Of a DNA stretch of 33,186 nt, positions 22,782-29,669 are shown in pieces. A program made the position numbers and the translations under genes. The first letter of the stretch is position 1. Each line of letters opens with the position of its first letter. Source of the DNA: Cacconaster sp964598495 (GTDB lineage: Bacteria; Bacteroidota; Bacteroidia; Bacteroidales; UBA932). The stretch spans positions 1 through 33,186 of the forward strand of contig CAZRBY010000019.1 of NCBI GenBank assembly GCA_964598495.1. Reading direction: 5' to 3'. A model generated the notes under the pieces. That model had not been told where the DNA came from. It ran no database searches and saw only the letters and a program-made list of their open reading frames with translations.

Positions 22782-23225
22782 ATGAACAATTTATTTGTAA
22801 AAACCAGGTCTACAAAAGATATAATAATATCAGCAGTTCTCCTGGCAGGAGGAGTCACAATGGTTGTACTCCCCACACCGGCATCAGTCAATATAGCAGG
22901 TCTTTTTTTAGCCTGTACGGGAATCGTGCTTTTAGCAGTACTCAAATCCGGCTGGAAGAATACCGAAACTCGTGAAAAATTCTACTCAAAAACTCTCTAC
23001 TTTCCCAGGGAAATGGAAGGCAAATTGAAAGAGGCCATGGAGGGATCTCTCAAGAAAATAACTTCGGATACCTCAAACCAATCTTCAGCACTAAAACTGG
23101 ACATCCTCTATAACAAAAAAACAGGTAAAGCATTCTGCCAGCTCTCCGAATATATACCTTACCAGTATCACCCCTTCACTGAAATGATTCCTAAGCCGGT
23201 GGATGAAGTGCTACATCTTGTCTGA
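22782..23225 (+). CDS. Two-TM membrane protein of unknown function
   Basis: This is 147 residues from ATG 22782 (MNNLFVKTRSTKDI); the open frame reaches back to 22683, but that part reads as non-coding. Two hydrophobic segments at about 16-58 (IIISAVLLAGGVTMVV and IAGLFLACTGIVLLAVL) form a hairpin in the membrane. A soluble C-terminal domain follows, with a charged helix and LDILYNKKTGKAFCQLSEYIPYQYHPF. I do not recognise the family. The exchanger gene follows 11 bases later, so the two are probably co-transcribed. Confidence 0.65.
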   Translation: MNNLFVKTRSTKDIIISAVLLAGGVTMVVLPTPASVNIAGLFLACTGIVLLAVLKSGWKNTETREKFYSKTLYFPREMEGKLKEAMEGSLKKITSDTSNQSSALKLDILYNKKTGKAFCQLSEYIPYQYHPFTEMIPKPVDEVLHLV

Positions 23226-23236
23226 ATGAAATTACG

Positions 23237-24187
23237 ATGGAATATGTAATTTTGATAATATCGCTGGTTGCAATAGTCTTCGGGGCCGACCGTTTTGTGG
23301 ATGGCTCCGTTGGCATTGCACGCCGTTTGAAAATCTCCGACTTTGTAATTGGAGCTGTTGTAGTGGGATTTGGCACTTCATTTCCCGAACTGCTTGTCAG
23401 TCTTAAGGGAGCCATTTCAGGCAATGCCGATGTTGCCATCGGTAATGTAGTCGGCTCCAATATCTTCAACGTGCTCGGCATTCTTGGAGTGACCGCATTA
23501 CTGTTTCCGATAGCGACAACGAGGGAAAATATTCGAAGGGATGCCCCTTTTTGTTTCGGTGTCAGCATATTGCTTGTTCTTCTGGCCTTCAACTTTTTTA
23601 CAGGTGGTGAAACTGTCATATCTAGGTTAGAAGGCATAGTACTTATCGCTGTCTTTGCCTCATTCTTATGGATGACGCTCAGAAAAGGAAGTCAGAACTC
23701 ATCAGTTGAAACCGAGGAACAATCGTCTAATCGTAAGCCTTTGTGGTACAGTATTGTAGTTGCGATTATGGGACTCGCGGTCCTGATATTGGGATGTCAT
23801 TTCTTTGTGGAACAAGCAGTGTTGATTGCCCGAAATTTCGGTGTTAGTGATGCCTATATTTCGATCACTCTCATAGCTTGCGGTACTTCTCTTCCGGAAC
23901 TGGCGGCATCTGTTGCTGCAGCCTTGAAAAAGAATACCCAGATGGCTCTTGGAAATGTCATTGGCTCAAATATCTTCAATATCACTTTTATATTGGGATC
24001 CAGTTCTTTGGTCAGGCCACTCCACAGCCCGGATATTGTGCTTACGGATTATCTTGTGATGACGGGTGCAGCACTTCTGTTGATGGTTTTTGCCAAAACA
24101 AAAGTGAGGATTTCAAGATGGGAGGGGGCTTTGATGTTTGCAGCTTTCGTTGCCTACAATATCTGGCTTGTGAGTATGCAGGGCTGA
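23237..24187 (+). CDS. CaCA-family Na+/Ca2+ exchanger (YrbG-like)
   Basis: This is a 316-residue inner-membrane protein with about ten spans in two inverted halves. Each half carries the diagnostic alpha repeat: VVGFGTSFPELLVS with NVVGSNIFNVLGILG in the first, and LIACGTSLPELAAS with NVIGSNIFNITFILG in the second. These hold the ion-coordinating Glu and Asn residues. It should exchange Ca2+ (or another cation) against Na+ or H+; the ion is not decided by the sequence. A hydrophilic loop (KGSQNSSVETEEQSSNRK) separates the halves. It ends 6 bases from the convergent GH18 gene. Confidence 0.93.
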   Translation: MEYVILIISLVAIVFGADRFVDGSVGIARRLKISDFVIGAVVVGFGTSFPELLVSLKGAISGNADVAIGNVVGSNIFNVLGILGVTALLFPIATTRENIRRDAPFCFGVSILLVLLAFNFFTGGETVISRLEGIVLIAVFASFLWMTLRKGSQNSSVETEEQSSNRKPLWYSIVVAIMGLAVLILGCHFFVEQAVLIARNFGVSDAYISITLIACGTSLPELAASVAAALKKNTQMALGNVIGSNIFNITFILGSSSLVRPLHSPDIVLTDYLVMTGAALLLMVFAKTKVRISRWEGALMFAAFVAYNIWLVSMQG

Positions 24188-24193
24188 TCGCTC

Positions 24194-25351
24194 TTATGGT
24201 TTCATTACTGCCTGCCAACCCGCCGACATACNNNNNNNNNNTTTCACATCGTCTCCATCATATTGCCAATACATTATACCTTTCATGCCATTCCTATGGA
24301 GCCATTCACCTTTGAGTGCTATGCTTCTCGCATTGTCGTAGCCGCAATAAAAGCTGTTGTTTGATTTGAGTGTCACATAAGGGACACCGGCAGCCTCATC
24401 AAAATTATCAATCTTGTAGGTATTGGGATCAAGGGCCAGGATTGCGTAGTAGTTGATGGCAGTAGGTGCGGTGCTGAATGAGCGACGACCGTAGAATGGT
24501 ATTCCAAGTACCAGTTTGGATGGTTTAACTCCGGCATCAAGATAGGCAGCGAGAGCTCTTTCGCAGTCGACATATGCTCTTGGGGAGTTTATTGCAGAAT
24601 GATGGTTGGGTGCGGCATCCATATCGTAGGTCATGATATTTACAAAGTCCACATAGGGATCAACGGCAGCAATGTCGATATATCTCCAACCTCCGCTCAC
24701 TGCAACCTTGTCTTTGACATATCCGGCGTATGAAAGGATATATTTGTCACCAAGAGTTTCGCGAAGCTGTTTCATAAGCAAAACGTGGTTTTGAATATCA
24801 ATACTGGGGTCACAGGCGTGTCCGCTCCATGAAAGGCCCGGAAATTCCCAATCTATATCAATGCCGTCAATGCCCCATTTCTCCAGAAAAGCCTTGCAAT
24901 CCTCCGCAAACTTCTTTCGTCCCTCTTCAGTGCTTGCCATTTTGGAAAAACCGCCGCCCTGTTTATTGTCGGAATTGGATACGGTATGAGAAAAAGAGAG
25001 TGAGATCTTCAGGTCCGGATTTACCTTTTTGAGTTCCACTATTGTCTCGAAACGAGACTGATTCCCTTGAAGTTTAAACCCCTTGTACTCACCATCCACC
25101 ACATAAAGTTCTGCAAAAGCGTAGTTGATGTGCGTTATGATAGAGGGCTCGGGAATCTTTGCTCCATAATATGTGACATAAGCACATACATTTCTTCCCT
25201 CGATTTTAGCGTAAGGCACAAATGGCTTCTCCGGCTCACCATTGTTAGGGTTATTAGGTTCGTCGGGATCGATAGGGTCTTTGTGACAGGATGCTATTGT
25301 CAAAGCACAAGCCACAGCTATGACGACTGTCAGTAATTTCTTAAGTTTCAT
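24194..25351 (-). CDS. GH18-family glycosidase lipoprotein, interrupted by an assembly gap
   Basis: This is a predicted lipoprotein (MKLKKLLTVVIAVACALTIASC, then acidic HKDPIDPDEP) with a glycoside hydrolase 18 barrel. The catalytic signature DGIDIDWEFPG is intact, with Glu as proton donor. LKISLSFSH, YVDFVNIMTYDM and GIMYWQYDGDD are the usual GH18 barrel motifs. Targets could be chitin-like or N-glycan chitobiose, that is, chitinase or endo-beta-N-acetylglucosaminidase. ATG 25351 is chosen because the signal peptide starts there. Ten Ns (24232-24241) interrupt the last 50 bases; a plausible C-terminus (MSAGWQAVMKP) follows, so little is probably missing. It lies 14 bases after the OYE-type gene and is probably last in that operon. 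Confidence 0.85.
   Translation of the reverse strand: MKLKKLLTVVIAVACALTIASCHKDPIDPDEPNNPNNGEPEKPFVPYAKIEGRNVCAYVTYYGAKIPEPSIITHINYAFAELYVVDGEYKGFKLQGNQSRFETIVELKKVNPDLKISLSFSHTVSNSDNKQGGGFSKMASTEEGRKKFAEDCKAFLEKWGIDGIDIDWEFPGLSWSGHACDPSIDIQNHVLLMKQLRETLGDKYILSYAGYVKDKVAVSGGWRYIDIAAVDPYVDFVNIMTYDMDAAPNHHSAINSPRAYVDCERALAAYLDAGVKPSKLVLGIPFYGRRSFSTAPTAINYYAILALDPNTYKIDNFDEAAGVPYVTLKSNNSFYCGYDNARSIALKGEWLHRNGMKGIMYWQYDGDDVKXXXXMSAGWQAVMKP
24232..24241. other. Scaffold gap (10 N)
   Basis: Ten undetermined bases near the 3' end of the GH18 gene. A round number suggests a placeholder, so the true gap length is unknown. Confidence 0.99.
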
Positions 25352-25365
25352 CTTCAATAATATTA

Positions 25366-26586
25366 TTATGAATATCTCTTTTCGCAATCGCGTTTGAGTG
25401 CAGGTGTTATATCTTTGCATAGGGCGTGGCACTGCATGGAGAGAGTATACATCCTCCCTACGCAGAAATTCACTTGTTTGCACACACTGCAATGGTTCTT
25501 CTCTTCGCTCAGTTTTTTGACGAAGTCGGTATCTCTGATGAGGGCGCGTCCTATCTGTACCATTTCAAATCCGGCATCCATAATCTCATCAATGCCCTTT
25601 CTGGAAATTGCCCCACCGACATAGACCAGCGGGATGTCGAGCGCCTCGCGGAATTTTTTGGAGTCCTCCAGAAAATAATTCTCCCTGAAAGGAACTGTGG
25701 GTGCCAGCAAATGGCCGAATAGACGTACTCCGAGCTTGAGCCACCAATGCTTGAGGGGCATATAGTGAGCGATAGCCTTGACTGGAAACGGACCGCCCAT
25801 AACATACATCGGCATCCTGCTAACAAATCCGCCGCTGAGTACCAGAGCGTCTGCTCCGAGCTCCTGAAGCTTATGTGCTACACGGATGCATTCGTCAATC
25901 TCCATTCCTCCCTTAAAACCATCGCGAGTATTTACCTTCACAAATACTGCAACCTTATCCTTTGCAGCCACCATTACTTCCTTCATTACCCGCTCCATAA
26001 AGCGCATCCTGTTCTCCAACGAGCCTCCGTAATCATCCTTGCGACGGTTGGTATAGGGCGAGAGAAACTGGGAGATGAGGTAACCGTGCCCGGCGTGAAC
26101 CTCAATTGCGTCAAATCCCGCCTTTATGGCCAAATGCACCGCTTTGCCGAAATCTGCTACTATTTCATCGATTTCTGCCACGTTCATACCGTGGACAAAG
26201 GTAGGGGAGTAGATGTTGAATCCGCTGCTGGCACCCTTGGGACGGCACTTGCAAAGAGACCTGTGTGACATATTGCCACAATGACCGAGTTGGATTGAAG
26301 CCAGCGCACCCTCCTTATGTATTGCATCTGTGAGGACTTTTAGTTCCGGAACCACCTCTTCTCTCATCCAGAGCTGCCGTTCGAAAGAGAGTCCGCTCCG
26401 AGATACCGAAGCATAGGCTATTGTGGTCATACCTACTCCTCCACGTGCCACCGCTGTATGGTAGTCAAATAATTCCTGCGAAGGTCTATGGCCGGGACAC
26501 ATTCCTTCAAATGCTGCAGAGCGGATGGTTCGGTTGCGAAGTACTATAGGCCCGATTCTATATGGTGTGAAGAGTGTATCACTCAT
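25366..26586 (-). CDS. Old Yellow Enzyme-type NADH:flavin oxidoreductase, candidate steroid ene-reductase
   Basis: This is a 406-residue FMN-dependent TIM-barrel enzyme. Family motifs: LRNRTIRSAAFEG near the start, HYHTA-like DYHTAVARGGVG, LGHCGNMS, and the active-site stretch EVHAGHGYLISQFLSPYTNRR followed by DDYGGSLENR. VYVGGAISR and MVQIGRALI are the phosphate-binding end. It lacks the C-terminal FAD/NAD domains of full-length dienoyl-CoA reductases but retains a cysteine cluster (C366, C369, C375, C386) that could hold an Fe-S centre. Enzymes of this group include bacterial steroid and bile-acid enone reductases such as BaiCD. In one operon with a 5-alpha-reductase homologue, reduction of 3-oxo-delta4 steroids, perhaps to the 5-beta product, is the leading inference. 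Its ATG overlaps the previous stop (ATGA). Confidence 0.85.
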   Translation of the reverse strand: MSDTLFTPYRIGPIVLRNRTIRSAAFEGMCPGHRPSQELFDYHTAVARGGVGMTTIAYASVSRSGLSFERQLWMREEVVPELKVLTDAIHKEGALASIQLGHCGNMSHRSLCKCRPKGASSGFNIYSPTFVHGMNVAEIDEIVADFGKAVHLAIKAGFDAIEVHAGHGYLISQFLSPYTNRRKDDYGGSLENRMRFMERVMKEVMVAAKDKVAVFVKVNTRDGFKGGMEIDECIRVAHKLQELGADALVLSGGFVSRMPMYVMGGPFPVKAIAHYMPLKHWWLKLGVRLFGHLLAPTVPFRENYFLEDSKKFREALDIPLVYVGGAISRKGIDEIMDAGFEMVQIGRALIRDTDFVKKLSEEKNHCSVCKQVNFCVGRMYTLSMQCHALCKDITPALKRDCEKRYS

Positions 26587-27161
26587 TGTATCAATTCCGT
26601 TGAGCTTGGTTCTGTTTTTATTATCTCACTGTAGCCCGGGATGACGAGCCCGGTTGCCTGATGGAGTTTTCTGCGATCGGTGCTCGTAGAGAGTACTTTG
26701 TTGTCGGGAGTGATTGCAAAGTAAACATTTTCAAGCATCTGTGCTTTATTGTTGATTATGACCTCAGCTTTGACACGATAGTCGGAGTAAGCCACCATAT
26801 AGACAGAGTCGCCCATCCTCTCCTTTACCGCCTGTAGGATAGCAATGATTTCATAGTCTTTGAGTATTTCGTCGTACTTTATGGAAGCATTCTTTTTGAG
26901 TCCCCTTTGGTAATAGTCATCGTGGAATATCTTGTTCTGGGCGATACGTTTTTCAAACACATTCATCCTACGGTCAAATTCAGTGAGAAAGATCGTGGAG
27001 TCCAGCTTTTCAAGTTCAATTATGGAAAATTTGTAAGGTTCGGTAAGTGTTTTGGTGATTTCCTCTTCGATTGCTTTTTCGAGTCCGGATCGTGAATTCT
27101 GACTGGTGCAGGAGCAGATTATTGCAGCTGCCGCTAAAATGATGATGACGATTCTTTTCAT
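26583..27161 (-). CDS. Small lipoprotein of unknown function
   Basis: This is 192 residues. MKRIVIIILAAAAIICSC gives a lipoprotein signal with Cys18 as the likely acylation site. The body is helical and charged in the first half (residues 25-120) and then strand-rich (MVAYSDYRVKAEVIIN, ENVYFAITPDNKVLS). I recognise no family. It sits between the 5-alpha-reductase homologue (24 bases upstream) and the OYE-type gene, with which it shares a 4-base overlap, so it should be made with them. A role in presenting a hydrophobic substrate at the envelope is conceivable but only a guess. Confidence 0.75.
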   Translation of the reverse strand: MKRIVIIILAAAAIICSCTSQNSRSGLEKAIEEEITKTLTEPYKFSIIELEKLDSTIFLTEFDRRMNVFEKRIAQNKIFHDDYYQRGLKKNASIKYDEILKDYEIIAILQAVKERMGDSVYMVAYSDYRVKAEVIINNKAQMLENVYFAITPDNKVLSTSTDRRKLHQATGLVIPGYSEIIKTEPSSTELIQ

Positions 27162-27185
27162 ATCAGTGTCGTTTTACTAAATAAT

Positions 27186-27947
27186 TCAATAGATAAAGGG
27201 GAATAATCGTTTGCGCTTGAGTGAAGTAAATTCTTCTCCGAACTCTTCGGTGTATTTAAGATAGAGGGAATTTGCCCTCGGCACCAGGTTTGCGCAGGTC
27301 CAGAGTAGAAAGACAACTCCTGGAATCGACCACGTAAGGATTGCAAATCCGGTCCACTCCAGTATTTCACCAAAATAGTTGGCGGATGATACATACTTGA
27401 ACATTCCTCCCATAGGAATGTAGTGAGCCGTTTCCCCTGGTTTGCGCAAGTGGCGTATGATGTGGTCGGAGTGGAGATTGATGGCCATTCCGACTATGAA
27501 AATTAGCGTCCCGATAACAAACTGGGGTGTTGTGAGCCATTCCACCGTATACATTTCCTTAGGAGAAAGATAATAGAGCCAGTACCCCTGCATATAGGCG
27601 TTAGTGAAATTAAACGTCATTCCCAGTGCAATAATAGTCAGTGGCATTTTACTCCTGCCCCTTATCAGTAGGGGGAATATGAAAGTTCGCTGGAGGTAGT
27701 GTGTCAAAAAGAGCAGAGTAATGACAATTATTGCCGGATCACCGATCCGGTCACTGTCAAGATAGAGGGCCAGCATAGTGACAAAAATAGGTGCCTCCAT
27801 CAATATCCATCCAATATTATTGGGTATTGAAGGTCCCCATTCGGGAGTTCTCAGAAAGCCGTATCCTGCCCTAAAGAAAAAGAGTGCAACGAAAACGATT
27901 ACGGCCAGCGCTGTCATCGTAATCAGTGTTATGTTGTAGATGCTCAT
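27186..27947 (-). CDS. Steroid 5-alpha-reductase homologue (SRD5A family, 3-oxo-5-alpha-steroid 4-dehydrogenase)
   Basis: This is a 253-residue, roughly seven-span membrane protein that should use NADPH to reduce the delta4 double bond of 3-oxo steroids to the 5-alpha product. The match to human SRD5A1/SRD5A2 is clear by eye: HYLQRTFIFPLLIRGRS (human HYFHRTF...LLNRGRP), INLHSDHIIRHLRKPGE, IPMGGMFKYVSSANYFGEI and the closing LFPFIY. The catalytic Glu57 of SRD5A2 corresponds to Glu51 here (MEAP), and Tyr91 is kept (THY). Gln56 is replaced by Met50, which may alter how the 3-keto group is held. It lies 3 bases after the acyl-ACP thioesterase gene and upstream of the lipoprotein and OYE-type genes. 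Bile-acid or steroid transformation is inferred; an endogenous lipid substrate is the alternative. Confidence 0.9.
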   Translation of the reverse strand: MSIYNITLITMTALAVIVFVALFFFRAGYGFLRTPEWGPSIPNNIGWILMEAPIFVTMLALYLDSDRIGDPAIIVITLLFLTHYLQRTFIFPLLIRGRSKMPLTIIALGMTFNFTNAYMQGYWLYYLSPKEMYTVEWLTTPQFVIGTLIFIVGMAINLHSDHIIRHLRKPGETAHYIPMGGMFKYVSSANYFGEILEWTGFAILTWSIPGVVFLLWTCANLVPRANSLYLKYTEEFGEEFTSLKRKRLFPFIY

Positions 27948-27950
27948 AAA

Positions 27951-28721
27951 TTACTTGAATGAAACCAGAGACTGAAAAATATTGCGTCCATCGCTGCGTC
28001 CTTCGACATAAAACGCAATGTTGTCTACAGGTGCCTTATATATCTCCACAAGATTGTCAAAAGTGCACTCGCTATTGTAGTTTATCTGAATCTCGTCCAG
28101 AGGATGTTCTTTAAGAAAGTCCTTTCCAAAAGCATCTATAATCCAATCGGCATATCTCGCATTGTTTGCATGGTAATTGTAGTCTATATCGGAGATACGG
28201 ACGCGCTTGGTATAAATAAGCTGGAGGTTGTCCGGTGCTGTGAGTTTACCGCAACTTTCGGCAATTGCATCTCTATACATATTGTGCATTCCCTTATCAC
28301 CGAGAATATCCGAAGTCCTCTTTAGACGTCGCGTTTCCATATTCATTATCAGCCAGGAACTGGTGGAGACCGCTATGCTTTCTCCCTCCTCAGTCAGCAG
28401 TTCATAATCGCGCAATGCCATCAATCCCTCTTCTCGTTTGTGCCAGGTCTCCATCTTGACTATTTCTCTCCAGCGTGGCGGGCGCAGATATTTTACCTTT
28501 ACCCTCGAGAGTACCCAGACGTTGTTCTCCTTAATCAGGTCGTCATAGCCGAATCCCATCCTGGTAGCGCTTACACCTGCAATTTCCTGAGCTACGCTCA
28601 GAAATGAAGAGAGTTTGAAGATCTTGAATGGGTCTGTCTCGAAACTTTTGATATAAAAGTGTTCGGTATAGAGGTTCTTACGACTTTCAGCGTCCATATC
28701 GCACCGGTACTTTATTTTCAT
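27951..28721 (-). CDS. Acyl-ACP thioesterase
   Basis: This is a 256-residue double hot-dog protein of the FatA/FatB-like bacterial family, releasing free fatty acids from acyl-ACP in the cytoplasm. Motifs: VWVLSRVKVKYLRPPRWRE and ETWHKREEGLMALRDYEL in the first half. The second half has SDIDYNYHANNARYADWIIDAF, which carries the catalytic Asp/Asn/His region. ATG 28721 is used; another ATG eight codons in (MDAESRKN) is possible. It is the first gene of the minus-strand operon, diverging from the glutaminyl cyclase gene with only 45 bases between start codons. Why a fatty-acid enzyme is grouped with a steroid reductase is not evident. Confidence 0.88.
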   Translation of the reverse strand: MKIKYRCDMDAESRKNLYTEHFYIKSFETDPFKIFKLSSFLSVAQEIAGVSATRMGFGYDDLIKENNVWVLSRVKVKYLRPPRWREIVKMETWHKREEGLMALRDYELLTEEGESIAVSTSSWLIMNMETRRLKRTSDILGDKGMHNMYRDAIAESCGKLTAPDNLQLIYTKRVRISDIDYNYHANNARYADWIIDAFGKDFLKEHPLDEIQINYNSECTFDNLVEIYKAPVDNIAFYVEGRSDGRNIFQSLVSFK

Positions 28722-28750
28722 ATTAGACTGCTAATGTACAAAAAAATATC

Positions 28751-28758
28751 TACTTTTG
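28751..28758 (+). promoter_or_regulatory. -7 promoter box for the glutaminyl cyclase gene (TACTTTTG)
   Basis: TACTTTTG matches TAnnTTTG and ends eight bases before the ATG at 28767, leaving at most a few untranslated bases. The intergenic space is shared with the divergent thioesterase operon, for which I could not place a clear -7 box. Confidence 0.6.
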
Positions 28759-28766
28759 CCTGCGTA

Positions 28767-29546
28767 ATGAAAAAACCTCTGTTGCATATCGTGCTTTTTG
28801 TCTCCTGTGTACTGCTCACAGCCTGTGAGAGTAGTGCTCAGAATGCGAGACATTATACTTTACAGGTTGAGGAGAGTCTGCCTCATGATGTAAGTGCATA
28901 TACACAGGGACTCTTTTTTTATGAAGGAGAGCTCTATGAGTCTTGCGGACAATATGGCCAATCCTCTTTCCGTAAAGTGGAACTTGCTACCGGCAAAGTG
29001 CTTAAAAGGACCAATTTCGACAGGAAATATTTCCTTGAGGGTGCCTGTGTGCTTAAAGGTCGTATATATATTCTTACCTGGCAGGAGAATGTCTGCTTTG
29101 TGTATGATGTAAAAACGATGGAACTTATCGGTTCGGTACGCTATATGGGCGAGGGCTGGGGTCTGACTACTGACGGCAAATACTTGATAATGAGTGATGG
29201 CACTTCCTCCCTCACTTTCCGAAATCCCGACAACTTCAAGGTGGAGAAACAGATTACAGTGACGCTTGACGCGAAACCTTTGCGATTTATAAACGAGCTG
29301 GAGTACATCAACGGAGAGATATGGGCCAATGTTTATGGCAGCGATGCAATAGTGACTATCAATCCTTCGAGTGGGACAGTTACAGGCATGATAGATTGTC
29401 GCAATCTTCTGCACCCTACTCTGCGCAAGCCATCCACCGATGTGCTCAACGGCATTGCCTACAATGAGAAGGATGACACTATTTGGCTCACAGGAAAATA
29501 TTGGCCGAAAATTTTCCGCGTAACGCTCGTGGAGACCGAAAAATAG
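28767..29546 (+). CDS. Glutaminyl-peptide cyclotransferase lipoprotein (propeller type)
   Basis: The enzyme forms N-terminal pyroglutamate on proteins bearing Gln, a frequent step after signal-peptide cleavage in Bacteroidetes. The 259-residue protein starts at ATG 28767; the open frame extends to 28659 but runs across the promoter. A lipoprotein signal ends at LLTAC. The five-bladed propeller shows the family motifs YTQGLFFYEGELYESCGQYGQSS, FLEGACVLKGRIYILTW, GEGWGLTTDGKYLIMSDG, INELEYINGEIWANVY and LNGIAYNEKDDTIWLTGKYWP. It is similar in kind to the plant/Bacteroidetes QC rather than the zinc-dependent mammalian type. Likely anchored facing the periplasm. Confidence 0.92.
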   Translation: MKKPLLHIVLFVSCVLLTACESSAQNARHYTLQVEESLPHDVSAYTQGLFFYEGELYESCGQYGQSSFRKVELATGKVLKRTNFDRKYFLEGACVLKGRIYILTWQENVCFVYDVKTMELIGSVRYMGEGWGLTTDGKYLIMSDGTSSLTFRNPDNFKVEKQITVTLDAKPLRFINELEYINGEIWANVYGSDAIVTINPSSGTVTGMIDCRNLLHPTLRKPSTDVLNGIAYNEKDDTIWLTGKYWPKIFRVTLVETEK

Positions 29547-29550
29547 AAAG

Positions 29551-29582
29551 TTTCCCCTTATGGGGTCTTTGACATAGATTTA
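29551..29582 (+). promoter_or_regulatory. Possible promoter of the TPP-regulated receptor
   Basis: TTTC (29551-29554), 20 bases, then TAGATTTA (29575-29582) deviates from the consensus by one base in each box. It would start the transcript just before the riboswitch. Confidence 0.4.
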
Positions 29583-29590
29583 TTAACAAT

Positions 29591-29664
29591 CGGGGGTGCT
29601 CCCCTTGCGGGGGCTGAGAACACACCCACTAAACCTGATCCGGATAATACCGGCGTAGGGAGGA
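29591..29664 (+). promoter_or_regulatory. TPP riboswitch (THI element)
   Basis: The conserved blocks are in order: GGGGTGCTCCCC, GGGGCTGAGA, ACCTGATCCGGATAATACC and GGCGTAGGGA. These form the P1-P5 arms of the thiamin pyrophosphate sensor. The 3' end (AGGGAGG, 29657-29663) lies seven bases before the ATG at 29670, so TPP binding probably blocks translation start by hiding that region. No separate terminator lies between. Confidence 0.96.
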
Positions 29665-29669
29665 TTATT

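Noticed and set aside
24188..24241. Truncated GH18 gene as a pseudogene
   Set aside because: The break is an N gap from assembly; sensible coding sequence resumes on the other side and ends in a plausible C-terminus.
25747..26268. A 173-codon plus-strand open frame
   Set aside because: It is antisense to the OYE-type gene; its translation has no recognisable features.
28860..29414. A 184-codon minus-strand open frame
   Set aside because: It is antisense to the well-supported glutaminyl cyclase gene, with no motifs of its own.
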